NCBI GenBank assembly: GCA_000715635.1
Contig: KL569120.1
Location: 77,705-83,278 of the forward strand
Direction: 5' to 3'
Length of the DNA: 5,574 nt
DNA from: Streptomyces violaceus
Lineage (GTDB): Bacteria > Actinomycetota > Actinomycetes > Streptomycetales > Streptomycetaceae
Numbering within the stretch: the stretch's first letter is position 1; each line of letters begins with the position of its first letter. The notes under the pieces were generated by a model, which made no database searches, was not told the origin of the DNA, and saw only the letters and a list, made by a program, of their open reading frames with translations. The position numbers and the translations under genes are program-made. Shown piece by piece: positions 1 to 4,975 of this stretch.

Positions 1-730
1 AGCCGAGCTTGACCTTGTCACCGGCCGGCGGCTCGGTGCCGCCTCCGGTGGTGCGCACCGCGCGGGCGCCGCTGACCGGGCCGGTCTGGCCGGCGGTGTC
101 GCGGGCCTGGACGGTGTAGGAGTAGTCGGTGCCCGCGGCCAGGCCCGTGTCGCTGTACGACGTGGTCGTCACGATGGCGACCTTGGCGCCGCCGCGCAGG
201 ACGTCGTAGTTCTTGATGCCCTTGTCGTCGGTGGCGGCGCTCCAGGACAGCTTCACCGAGGTGTCGGTGATGTCGGAGGCGGTGGGCGTGCCGGGGGCGC
301 TCGGGGCGTTGTCGCCGGGCTCGGTGGGGCCGCCGTCGCAACTGCCGCCGTTGAGCTCGCAGTTCGCGGGGGAGCCGGAGCCGGTGCCGTTGAAGCCGAA
401 GGAGACGGAGGCGCCGGGGGCGAGGGTGCCGTTCCAGGACTTGTTCTTGGCGGTCCAGTGGGTGCCGGAGGAGGTGACGTCGGCGTCCCAGGCGGAGCTG
501 ACGGACGTACCGGAGGGGAAGTCCCACTCGACGGTCCAGGAGCTGAGGGCGGTCGTGCCGGTGTTCTTCACCGTCCACTTGCCCTCGAAGCCGGAGCCCC
601 AGTCCTGGGTCTTGGCGTAGGTGGCGGTGGCGGAGCCGGCCGCCTGGGCGGGGCTCGCGAGGCCGACGAGACCGGCCAGCGGGAGCAACAGGGTCGCGAA
701 CCCTGCCGCGGCTCTGTGTCTGAAGCGCAT
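1..730 (-). CDS. chiC: Secreted modular chitinase, N-terminal part (signal peptide, CBM2, FnIII, start of GH18); 3' end outside window
   Basis: The visible part is 243 codons and runs off the left edge. Residues 1-30 form a Sec-type signal peptide: a basic MRFRHR start, a hydrophobic core at about 8-25, and an AQA|A cleavage site. Residues 31-131 are a family 2 carbohydrate-binding module. W44, W81 and W99 match the three surface tryptophans that bind polysaccharide in this family. The usual early cysteine is absent; C124 and C131 may pair locally. Residues 142-228 are a fibronectin type III domain with W163, Y175, Y203 and Y205. A Gly/Pro linker follows, then GDKVKLG, which looks like the first strand of a Streptomyces GH18 chitinase. 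The catalytic DxxDxDxE motif is out of view, so the chitinase call rests on domain order, the promoter repeats and the upstream two-component genes. The predicted role is to bind and hydrolyse chitin outside the cell. The start is the ATG at 730, six nt after AAGGGAGG; an in-frame ATG at 784 is an alternative. A related CBM2 hydrolase (cellulase or xylanase) is less likely. Confidence 0.85.
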   Translation of the reverse strand, partial: MRFRHRAAAGFATLLLPLAGLVGLASPAQAAGSATATYAKTQDWGSGFEGKWTVKNTGTTALSSWTVEWDFPSGTSVSSAWDADVTSSGTHWTAKNKSWNGTLAPGASVSFGFNGTGSGSPANCELNGGSCDGGPTEPGDNAPSAPGTPTASDITDTSVKLSWSAATDDKGIKNYDVLRGGAKVAIVTTTSYSDTGLAAGTDYSYTVQARDTAGQTGPVSGARAVRTTGGGTEPPAGDKVKLG

Positions 731-736
731 GCTGCG

Positions 737-744
737 CCTCCCTT
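737..744 (-). promoter_or_regulatory. Ribosome binding site of the chitinase gene
   Basis: On the minus strand this reads AAGGGAGG, six nt before the ATG at 730. It is the strongest Shine-Dalgarno match near the gene and decides the start in favour of 730 over the in-frame ATG at 784, which has none. Confidence 0.75.
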
Positions 745-793
745 GTGGGGTGGGCGGGGCGCGACTGAGCCTCACGCCCCTCATGGTGCGGTG

Positions 794-822
794 AGAATAG
801 AAAGGTCTGGACCATCGGTCAA
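794..822 (-). promoter_or_regulatory. Chitinase promoter (-35 TTGACC, -10 TATTCT, 17-bp spacer)
   Basis: Read on the minus strand, TTGACC (817-822) is followed by exactly 17 bp and then TATTCT (794-799). This is a good match to a vegetative, HrdB-type Streptomyces promoter. Transcription should start near 786-788, giving a leader of about 55 nt before the ATG at 730. One 12-bp operator repeat lies inside the spacer and the other lies directly upstream of the -35 box, so a bound regulator would cover the polymerase site. The same geometry is known for other Streptomyces chitinase promoters. Confidence 0.8.
803..814 (-). promoter_or_regulatory. Chitinase 12-bp operator repeat, copy 1 (between -35 and -10)
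   Basis: The minus strand reads TGGTCCAGACCT. It is identical to the copy at 824-835, with starts 21 bp apart (two helical turns). It contains the inner palindrome GGTC-N2-GACC. It fits the direct repeat known from Streptomyces chitinase promoters and closely resembles the core of the DasR site (TGGTCTAGACCA). Its place between the -35 and -10 boxes suits a repressor. Which protein binds cannot be told from sequence; DasR and ChiR are the candidates. Confidence 0.8.
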
Positions 823-823
823 T

Positions 824-835
824 AGGTCTGGACCA
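824..835 (-). promoter_or_regulatory. Chitinase 12-bp operator repeat, copy 2 (upstream of -35)
   Basis: This is a second perfect TGGTCCAGACCT on the minus strand, ending one base before the -35 hexamer. The nine bases between the two copies hold the whole -35 box. The location suits either an activator touching RNA polymerase or cooperative repression together with copy 1. Confidence 0.8.
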
Positions 836-853
836 CCACACCCCACGGGTGGG

Positions 854-1504
854 TCAGATCCCCAACTCCTGTGCCAGCACGGCCGCTTGCACCCGGCTGC
901 GCAGCTCCAGCTTCCCCAGCAGCCTGCTGACATGGGTCTTCACGGTCGCCTCGGCCATGTCGAGCCGGTCGGCGACGTCCGCGTTGGACAGGCCCTCGCC
1001 GAGGCAGGACAGCACCTCGCGCTCGCGCCGGGTCAGCCGGTCCAGGACGGCCGGGTCGGCCGTGGGCTCCCGCGTCGGCTTCGCGGCGAACTCCGCGATC
1101 AGCCGCCGCGTGACCGCCGGGGAGATCAGCCCTTCCCCGCGCGCGACCGTCCGTACGGCCTCCAGCAGCTGCCTCGCCTCGGTGTTCTTCAGCAGGAAGC
1201 CGGACGCGCCCGCCCGCAGCGCCCCGAAGACGTACTCGTCGAGGTCGAAGGTGGTCAGCACCAGCACGTCGGCCAGCCGTTCCGTGACGACCTGCCGGGT
1301 CGCCGACACCCCGTCCAGACGCGGCATCTGGACGTCCATCAGCACCAGGTCCGGCCGCAGCTCGCGGGCCAGCGCCACCGCCTGCTCGCCGTCCGCCGCC
1401 TCGCCGGCCACCTCGATGTCGGGCGCGCTGCGCAGGATGAGGACCAGTCCGGCGCGGACGGCGGACTGGTCCTCGGCGACCAGGACCCGGATGGGCCGGC
1501 TCAT
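854..1504 (-). CDS. chiR: NarL/LuxR-family response regulator, ChiR-like
   Basis: A 216-aa cytoplasmic transcription regulator of normal family length. Residues 1-120 form a receiver domain with acidic pocket E11/D12, phospho-acceptor D57 in MDVQMP, switch T84/T85 and K106. Residues about 153-216 are a LuxR-type helix-turn-helix: LTRREREVL, then LSNADVADRL, then the recognition helix EATVKTHVSRLLGKL. All phosphotransfer residues are intact, so it should accept phosphate from the kinase encoded just upstream. The ATG at 1504 overlaps the kinase stop (ATGA), and AAGGAG sits seven nt before it (1512-1517), so translation is probably coupled. The chitinase promoter starts only 18 bp after the stop, with no terminator between. 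Chitinase control is inferred from this position and from the ChiR/ChiS/chiC locus of S. coelicolor; the protein family alone would not reveal the target. Confidence 0.9.
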   Translation of the reverse strand: MSRPIRVLVAEDQSAVRAGLVLILRSAPDIEVAGEAADGEQAVALARELRPDLVLMDVQMPRLDGVSATRQVVTERLADVLVLTTFDLDEYVFGALRAGASGFLLKNTEARQLLEAVRTVARGEGLISPAVTRRLIAEFAAKPTREPTADPAVLDRLTRREREVLSCLGEGLSNADVADRLDMAEATVKTHVSRLLGKLELRSRVQAAVLAQELGI

Positions 1505-2694
1505 GCGGTGTCTCCTTCGACGGTGTCGTTGACGGGGAGTGCGGCGCGTACGACCCAGATCTTGCCGTCCGGTGAGTCTTCGGGGCCGGCCTCGAACGTG
1601 CCGTCCAGCAGGGCGGATCGCTCGCGCATGCCGATGAGCCCGGCGCCGGAGCCGGGGGCGCTCGGCTGGTCCCGGTCGCCGTACGAGCTGGTCACCGAGA
1701 CGGTCAGTGCACCGTCCCGCTGGATGAGGGTCACGGTGACCCGGCCGGGGCCGGCGTGCTTGAGGGCGTTGGTGAGGGACTCCTGCACGATGCGGTAAGC
1801 GGCGAGTTCGACGGGTGCGGGGACCGTGTCGTGGGCGGCGTCGAGGGTGACGTCGAGGCCGTTGGTGCGCGCGTTCTCGACCAGGGAGCCGAGCCCGTCC
1901 AGCGTGGGTGCCGCGACCGGTTCGGTGTCACCGCTGGAGTCTCTGAGGATCCCGATGAGCCGCCGCATCTCCGAGAGCCCCTCCACGCTGTTCTCGCGGA
2001 TGACGACCAGGGCGTCCTGGGAGGTCTTCGGGTCGTTGAGGGAGAGGGCGGCCGTGGAGTGGATGGCGATCGCGGACAGGTGGTTGGCGACCATGTCGTG
2101 CAGCTCGCGGGCCATCCGGGCGCGTTCGGCGGTCACCGCCTGGGTGCGGTCCATCTCGGCGAGCAGCGCGGTCTGCTCGGCGCGCAGCCGGGCGGACTCG
2201 GCGGCGTCGCGGTGGTTGCGGACGATCAGGCCGGTGGCGGCGGGACCGAAGGCCACGATGCCCGTGACCACACCGATCAGCAGCGCCTCGGGCTCCCGCC
2301 ACAGGGCGAACGGCACCACGGTCCCGGCCACCGAGAGCAGCCCGGTGACCCGCGGAATGCGGCGGGCCGAGGCGGGCGTGCCGTACAGGACGGCCGCGTA
2401 CATCAGGTCGGTGTACATCAGGATCGTGACCAGGTTGCCCTGGGTGAGGGTGTCCAGGACGATCGCGGCCGTGCCGGTCAGCAGAGCGGTGCGCGGAGCG
2501 GCCCGGCGCAGCAGCTCGCAGCCGGCCATGACGAAGAGCGGCAGCAGGACCGGCCAGCGGCCCGGCAGGAGCACGTACACCTCGGTGTGCGGACGGGTGG
2601 CCAGTCCGAGGCCCCACAGCAGCAGTCCGCCGAGCAGGCCGCCCGTCGCGATGCAGACGTCGAAGCGGTGTGGGCGGGGGAGTCGTACGGCCAT
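1501..2694 (-). CDS. chiS: Membrane sensor histidine kinase (HisKA_3 type), ChiS-like
   Basis: A 397-aa sensor kinase paired with the regulator downstream. Six hydrophobic segments (about 11-32, 38-60, 67-83, 87-108, 116-132, 136-158) have only short loops, so there is no large extracellular ligand-binding domain. Residues 160-195 look like a coiled-coil signalling helix. The HisKA_3 dimerisation domain follows, with phospho-accepting H199 in ARELHDMVANHLS. The ATPase domain has an N box (ESLTNALKH, 305-313; N309) and a glycine-rich segment GSGAGLIGMRER (348-359). The G1 box, usually a D-x-G type motif, reads SSYGD near 336-340, which is atypical. The ATG at 2694 was chosen because the first helix starts soon after it. 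Its ribosome site is poor: GGAG lies only two nt upstream, inside GGATGGAG. An in-frame GTG at 2709 is a weaker option. No LuxR regulator other than the adjacent one is seen. The signal sensed is unknown. Confidence 0.87.
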   Translation of the reverse strand: MAVRLPRPHRFDVCIATGGLLGGLLLWGLGLATRPHTEVYVLLPGRWPVLLPLFVMAGCELLRRAAPRTALLTGTAAIVLDTLTQGNLVTILMYTDLMYAAVLYGTPASARRIPRVTGLLSVAGTVVPFALWREPEALLIGVVTGIVAFGPAATGLIVRNHRDAAESARLRAEQTALLAEMDRTQAVTAERARMARELHDMVANHLSAIAIHSTAALSLNDPKTSQDALVVIRENSVEGLSEMRRLIGILRDSSGDTEPVAAPTLDGLGSLVENARTNGLDVTLDAAHDTVPAPVELAAYRIVQESLTNALKHAGPGRVTVTLIQRDGALTVSVTSSYGDRDQPSAPGSGAGLIGMRERSALLDGTFEAGPEDSPDGKIWVVRAALPVNDTVEGDTA

Positions 2695-2844
2695 GACTCC
2701 ATCCAACACGGCCGTGGCGCCGCGCGCGTGATCCCCGCGTAGGGTCCCTGGCTGCATCTTTCGATGTACCGCGGGTTCGTCAGTCGCGACGACGATTCCG
2801 GCCGTCCCGACCGGGAGCCTTGAAGGTGACCGAGAGGAGCGAAT
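2695..2844. promoter_or_regulatory. Divergent intergenic region between kinase and membrane-protein genes
   Basis: These 150 bases separate the start of the kinase gene (leftward) from the 194-aa membrane protein (rightward), so promoters for both should lie here. I found no convincing -35/-10 pair on either strand and no copy of the TGGTCCAGACCT repeat. The only structure is a small CATC/GATG inverted repeat near 2755-2766, too short to interpret. Confidence 0.5.
2834..2839 (+). promoter_or_regulatory. Ribosome binding site deciding a GTG start
   Basis: GAGGAG lies five nt before the GTG at 2845. An ATG at 2843 overlaps it in another frame but is followed at once by TGA, so it cannot be the gene start. 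Confidence 0.65.
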
Positions 2845-3429
2845 GTGATCGTCGCATTGATCGCCGCCTGCGAGATCGGCTTCTGGGTACTGCTGGCCGC
2901 CGGACTGAGCGCCCGCTACCTGCTGAAGATGCCGCGCACCGGCCTGGCGCTGCTGCTCTGCGAGCCGCTGCTGGAGGTCGTCCTGCTGGTCGCCACCACG
3001 CTGGACCTGAAGAACGGTGCCGACCCGAACTGGACGCACGGCCTGGCCGCGCTGTACATCGGCTACACCGTCGGGCACGGCCATCGCACGGTGAAGTGGC
3101 TCGACGGCCACGCGGCCCACCGGCTCGGCGGCGCCCCGCCTCCGCAGAAGCCCCCGCGCAACGGCATGGCCCGCGCGCGCCACGAGGCCAGGGTCTGGCT
3201 GGGCACGCTGATCGGCGCGGTCGTCGCGACCGTGCTGCTCCAGCTCGCCATCTGGTACGTGGACGACCCGAGCCGCGTCACCTCCCTGGAGGACTGGCGG
3301 TACGGGGCCTGGCGCGCGGCCGGCATCCACGGCCTGATCGCGCTGAGCTACTTCGTCTGGCCGCGGAAGCCCTCCGCCGGGGAGCAGGACACCACCGTCA
3401 CGATGTCGAAGGAAAGGATCCAGTCATGA
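2845..3429 (+). CDS. Uncharacterised multi-spanning membrane protein (194 aa)
   Basis: I do not recognise a named family. Hydrophobic segments lie at about 1-27, 33-55, 63-79 (weaker), 117-139 and 157-172, giving four or five membrane passes. Between the third and fourth is a loop (80-116) rich in Arg, Lys, His and Pro that is probably cytoplasmic. Histidines at 65, 78, 80, 89 and 92 cluster around the third segment. The C-terminal tail (174-194) is polar. Codon use matches the neighbours, which supports a real gene. The start is the GTG at 2845 behind GAGGAG. The stop overlaps the next gene by 4 nt (ATGA), so the two are translationally coupled and probably work together in the membrane. It is transcribed away from the sensor kinase; sharing a regulatory region is suggestive but does not prove a link to chitin use. 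Confidence 0.8.
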   Translation: MIVALIAACEIGFWVLLAAGLSARYLLKMPRTGLALLLCEPLLEVVLLVATTLDLKNGADPNWTHGLAALYIGYTVGHGHRTVKWLDGHAAHRLGGAPPPQKPPRNGMARARHEARVWLGTLIGAVVATVLLQLAIWYVDDPSRVTSLEDWRYGAWRAAGIHGLIALSYFVWPRKPSAGEQDTTVTMSKERIQS

Positions 3430-3614
3430 GCAAGTCAAGGCGGTATCTGACAGAAGGCGTCGTCACCTTCCTGATCGGCCTGCTGCTGTGGCGCTTCACC
3501 GGAGACGTGGACGTCCCCGTCGTCACCCTCACCAAGGTCGGCATCGTGATGATGATCGTCGGCGGGGTCCTCTCCGCCAACGGCCTCTGGCATGCCGCCC
3601 GGGGGAGAACCTAG
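3426..3614 (+). CDS. Small two-helix membrane protein (62 aa)
   Basis: The protein starts MSKSRRYL and has two hydrophobic helices, about residues 8-25 (GVVTFLIGLLLWRF region) and 32-56 (a valine-, isoleucine- and glycine-rich stretch ending at NGLWHA), then a short basic tail ARGRT. Both ends are basic, which suggests a hairpin with both termini inside. The ATG at 3426 overlaps the previous stop (ATGA), with AAAGGA seven nt upstream (3413-3418). The frame is open for some 600 nt upstream, so automatic callers may choose a far longer false start; the coupling and ribosome site argue for 3426. It resembles short actinobacterial membrane proteins of unknown function (possibly DUF5708, from memory only). 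Its stop overlaps that of the convergent adenosyltransferase gene. The role is unknown; partnership with the 194-aa membrane protein is the natural guess. Confidence 0.75.
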   Translation: MSKSRRYLTEGVVTFLIGLLLWRFTGDVDVPVVTLTKVGIVMMIVGGVLSANGLWHAARGRT

Positions 3615-3628
3615 CGCTCTCCGCCCGG
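3599..3628. terminator. Candidate bidirectional terminator hairpin over convergent stops
   Basis: Bases 3599-3608 pair with 3618-3628: ten pairs, eight of them G-C, with one bulged G at 3623. The nine-base loop contains the CTAG that holds the stop codons of both convergent genes. There is no T-tract on either side, but Streptomyces terminators often lack one. Position and symmetry suit termination in both directions. The hairpin lies partly inside both coding regions, so chance base pairing of GC-rich codons remains possible. Confidence 0.45.
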
Positions 3629-4183
3629 CACCCACAACACGTCTCCGACCTGCTTGTTCGCCGTCCTCGCGAGGATGAACAGCAGGTCGGAGGCGCGGTT
3701 GAGGTAGGTCGCCGTCAGGGGGTTCATCGTCTCGGCGTGCACCTCCAGGGCGGCCCACGTCGAGCGCTCCGCCCGGCGTACGACCGTGCAGGCCTGGTGG
3801 AGCAGGGCCGCGCCCGGGGTGCCGCCCGGCAGGATGAAGGACCGCAGCTTCTCCAGCCGCTCGTTGAAGTGGTCGCAGTCGGCTTCCAGCTTGTCGATGT
3901 AGAACTGCTCGACCCGCAGCGGCGGGAACTCCGGGTTCTCCACCACCGGCGTGGACAGGTCCGCACCCACGTCGAACAGGTCGTTCTGCACACGGGTGAG
4001 GACCTTGACGACCTCCTCGTCCAGGCCGCCCAGGGCGATCGCCGCGCCGATCGCCGCGTTCGCCTCGTTGGCGTCGGCGTACGCGGAGATCCGCAGGTCG
4101 GTCTTGGCGACCCGGCTCATGTCGCCGAGGGCGGTTGTGCCCTGGTCGCCGGTCCTGGTGTAGATGCGCGTCAGATTGACCAT
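3611..4183 (-). CDS. PduO-type cob(I)alamin adenosyltransferase
   Basis: A 190-aa cytoplasmic enzyme of normal family length. It transfers the adenosyl group of ATP to cob(I)alamin (or the corrinoid precursor), making adenosylcobalamin for enzymes such as methylmalonyl-CoA mutase and class II ribonucleotide reductase. The N-terminal ATP-binding motif IYTRTGDQGTT is at 7-17, and the AYADANEANAAIG segment (35-46) fits the family's conserved Asp/Glu region. The helix CTVVRRAER (132-140) and the motif YLNRASDLLFILAR (160-173) carry the characteristic R136, R137, E139, R140, N162, R163 and D166. The start is the ATG at 4183, just before the conserved N-terminal motif. It follows the permease stop by 13 nt and has no evident ribosome site, so it may rely on coupling or a leaderless transcript. 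No cobalamin riboswitch is visible. Its link to the ABC exporter upstream is positional only. Confidence 0.93.
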   Translation of the reverse strand: MVNLTRIYTRTGDQGTTALGDMSRVAKTDLRISAYADANEANAAIGAAIALGGLDEEVVKVLTRVQNDLFDVGADLSTPVVENPEFPPLRVEQFYIDKLEADCDHFNERLEKLRSFILPGGTPGAALLHQACTVVRRAERSTWAALEVHAETMNPLTATYLNRASDLLFILARTANKQVGDVLWVPGGER

Positions 4184-4196
4184 GTGGCCAGCGTAG

Positions 4197-4946
4197 TTAC
4201 GCTCCGGCGGTTCGGAACACGCGTGTGCCCACTGTCACGGACAGAGCCGTGAGGCCGACGGCCACCAGGACGCCGTACAGCATGGGTGCTGTCGCGTAGC
4301 TGCCGACGTAGGCGTCCCGCACCGCGTCCACCAGATAGCGGAACGGCATGAGGTGCGACAGGACGTCCAGCCAGGCCGGGCCCAGGGCCATCGGGAGCAT
4401 CAGGCCGGACAGCAGCATGGACGGCATGGTCAGCGCGTTGATCGCGGGACCGAAGCTCTGCGGGGTGTCCAGCTTCATGGCCAGCGCGTACGACAGCGAG
4501 GCCAGCGAGAGCGAGAGCAGGGCGACGAACCCGAAGCCGATCAGGACGCCGGCCAGCGGGGCCCGCAGGCCCATCGCCATCGCCGCCAGTACCAGCAGCA
4601 CCGCCTGGAAGACGAACACCGTGGCGTCCCGCAGCACCCGGCCCAGCAGCAGGGCCAGCCGGCTGACCGGGGTGACGCGCATGCGTTCGACCACCCCCTG
4701 ACCCTTCTCGATGATGATCGAGAATCCGGCGAACGACGCCCCGAACAGGCCCAGTTGGAGCAGCAGACCGGGGACGAGCACCTGCCATGAGCTGCCCCGC
4801 TCGCCGAGCGGCAGGTCCGTGAGCAGGGGGCCGAAGAACAGCAGGTACAGCAGCGGCATCAGGACGCCGAAGAGCAGCGCGAAACGGGAGCGCAGGGACT
4901 GGCGGAGATAGCGCCCGTAGACGAGCGCGGTGTCGTGCAACAGCAT
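4197..4946 (-). CDS. ABC-2 type transporter permease (DrrB-like)
   Basis: A 249-aa inner-membrane permease, the usual length for the ABC-2 exporter family. Hydrophobic segments lie at about 22-40, 55-78, 108-126, 130-156, 168-190 and 220-240, i.e. six helices. The cytoplasmic loop IIIEKGQGVVERMRVTPVSR (77-96) after the second helix is the typical ABC-2 signature region contacting the ATPase, and MPFRYLVDAVRDAYVG (200-215) is the conserved stretch before the last helix. The ATG at 4946 has AGAGGA six nt upstream (4953-4958). It lies 29 nt after the stop of the ATPase gene, so the two should form one exporter. The substrate is unknown; relatives export drugs, antibiotics or lipids. A longer open frame reaching 5354 is an overlap artefact inside the ATPase gene. 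Confidence 0.92.
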   Translation of the reverse strand: MLLHDTALVYGRYLRQSLRSRFALLFGVLMPLLYLLFFGPLLTDLPLGERGSSWQVLVPGLLLQLGLFGASFAGFSIIIEKGQGVVERMRVTPVSRLALLLGRVLRDATVFVFQAVLLVLAAMAMGLRAPLAGVLIGFGFVALLSLSLASLSYALAMKLDTPQSFGPAINALTMPSMLLSGLMLPMALGPAWLDVLSHLMPFRYLVDAVRDAYVGSYATAPMLYGVLVAVGLTALSVTVGTRVFRTAGA

Positions 4947-4975
4947 CGGGAGTCCTCTGGGTCCTCTCGGGGGGC

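Noticed and set aside
18..815. Minus-strand 265-aa open frame over the chitinase region
   Set aside because: It is a different frame from the CBM2/FnIII protein and its product is a low-complexity Arg/His-rich string. The true frame has a signal peptide, domains, promoter and ribosome site.
838..853. Hairpin after the regulator stop as a terminator
   Set aside because: Only a 4-bp stem with a 4-nt loop and no T-tract; too weak.
458..2742. Long plus-strand open frames opposite the two-component genes (458-1798, 849-1532, 1756-2742, 1826-2731)
   Set aside because: They are Arg/Gly/Pro-rich with no recognisable domain. They mirror the high-GC codon pattern of the well-supported minus-strand kinase and regulator.
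2736..2766. TAGGGT as a plus-strand -10 box, and the CATC/GATG inverted repeat
   Set aside because: No suitable -35 at 16-18 bp, and the repeat has a 4-bp stem; both are expected by chance.
2695..3330. Extension of the kinase frame upstream to 3330
   Set aside because: The added sequence is Gln/Gly/Arg-rich, lies opposite the 194-aa membrane gene and has no family resemblance. Kinase similarity starts near residue 1 at 2694.
3611..4200. Search for a cobalamin riboswitch or B12 transport genes near the adenosyltransferase
   Set aside because: Upstream there are only 13 non-coding bases, and the neighbouring exporter has no BtuCD-like features.
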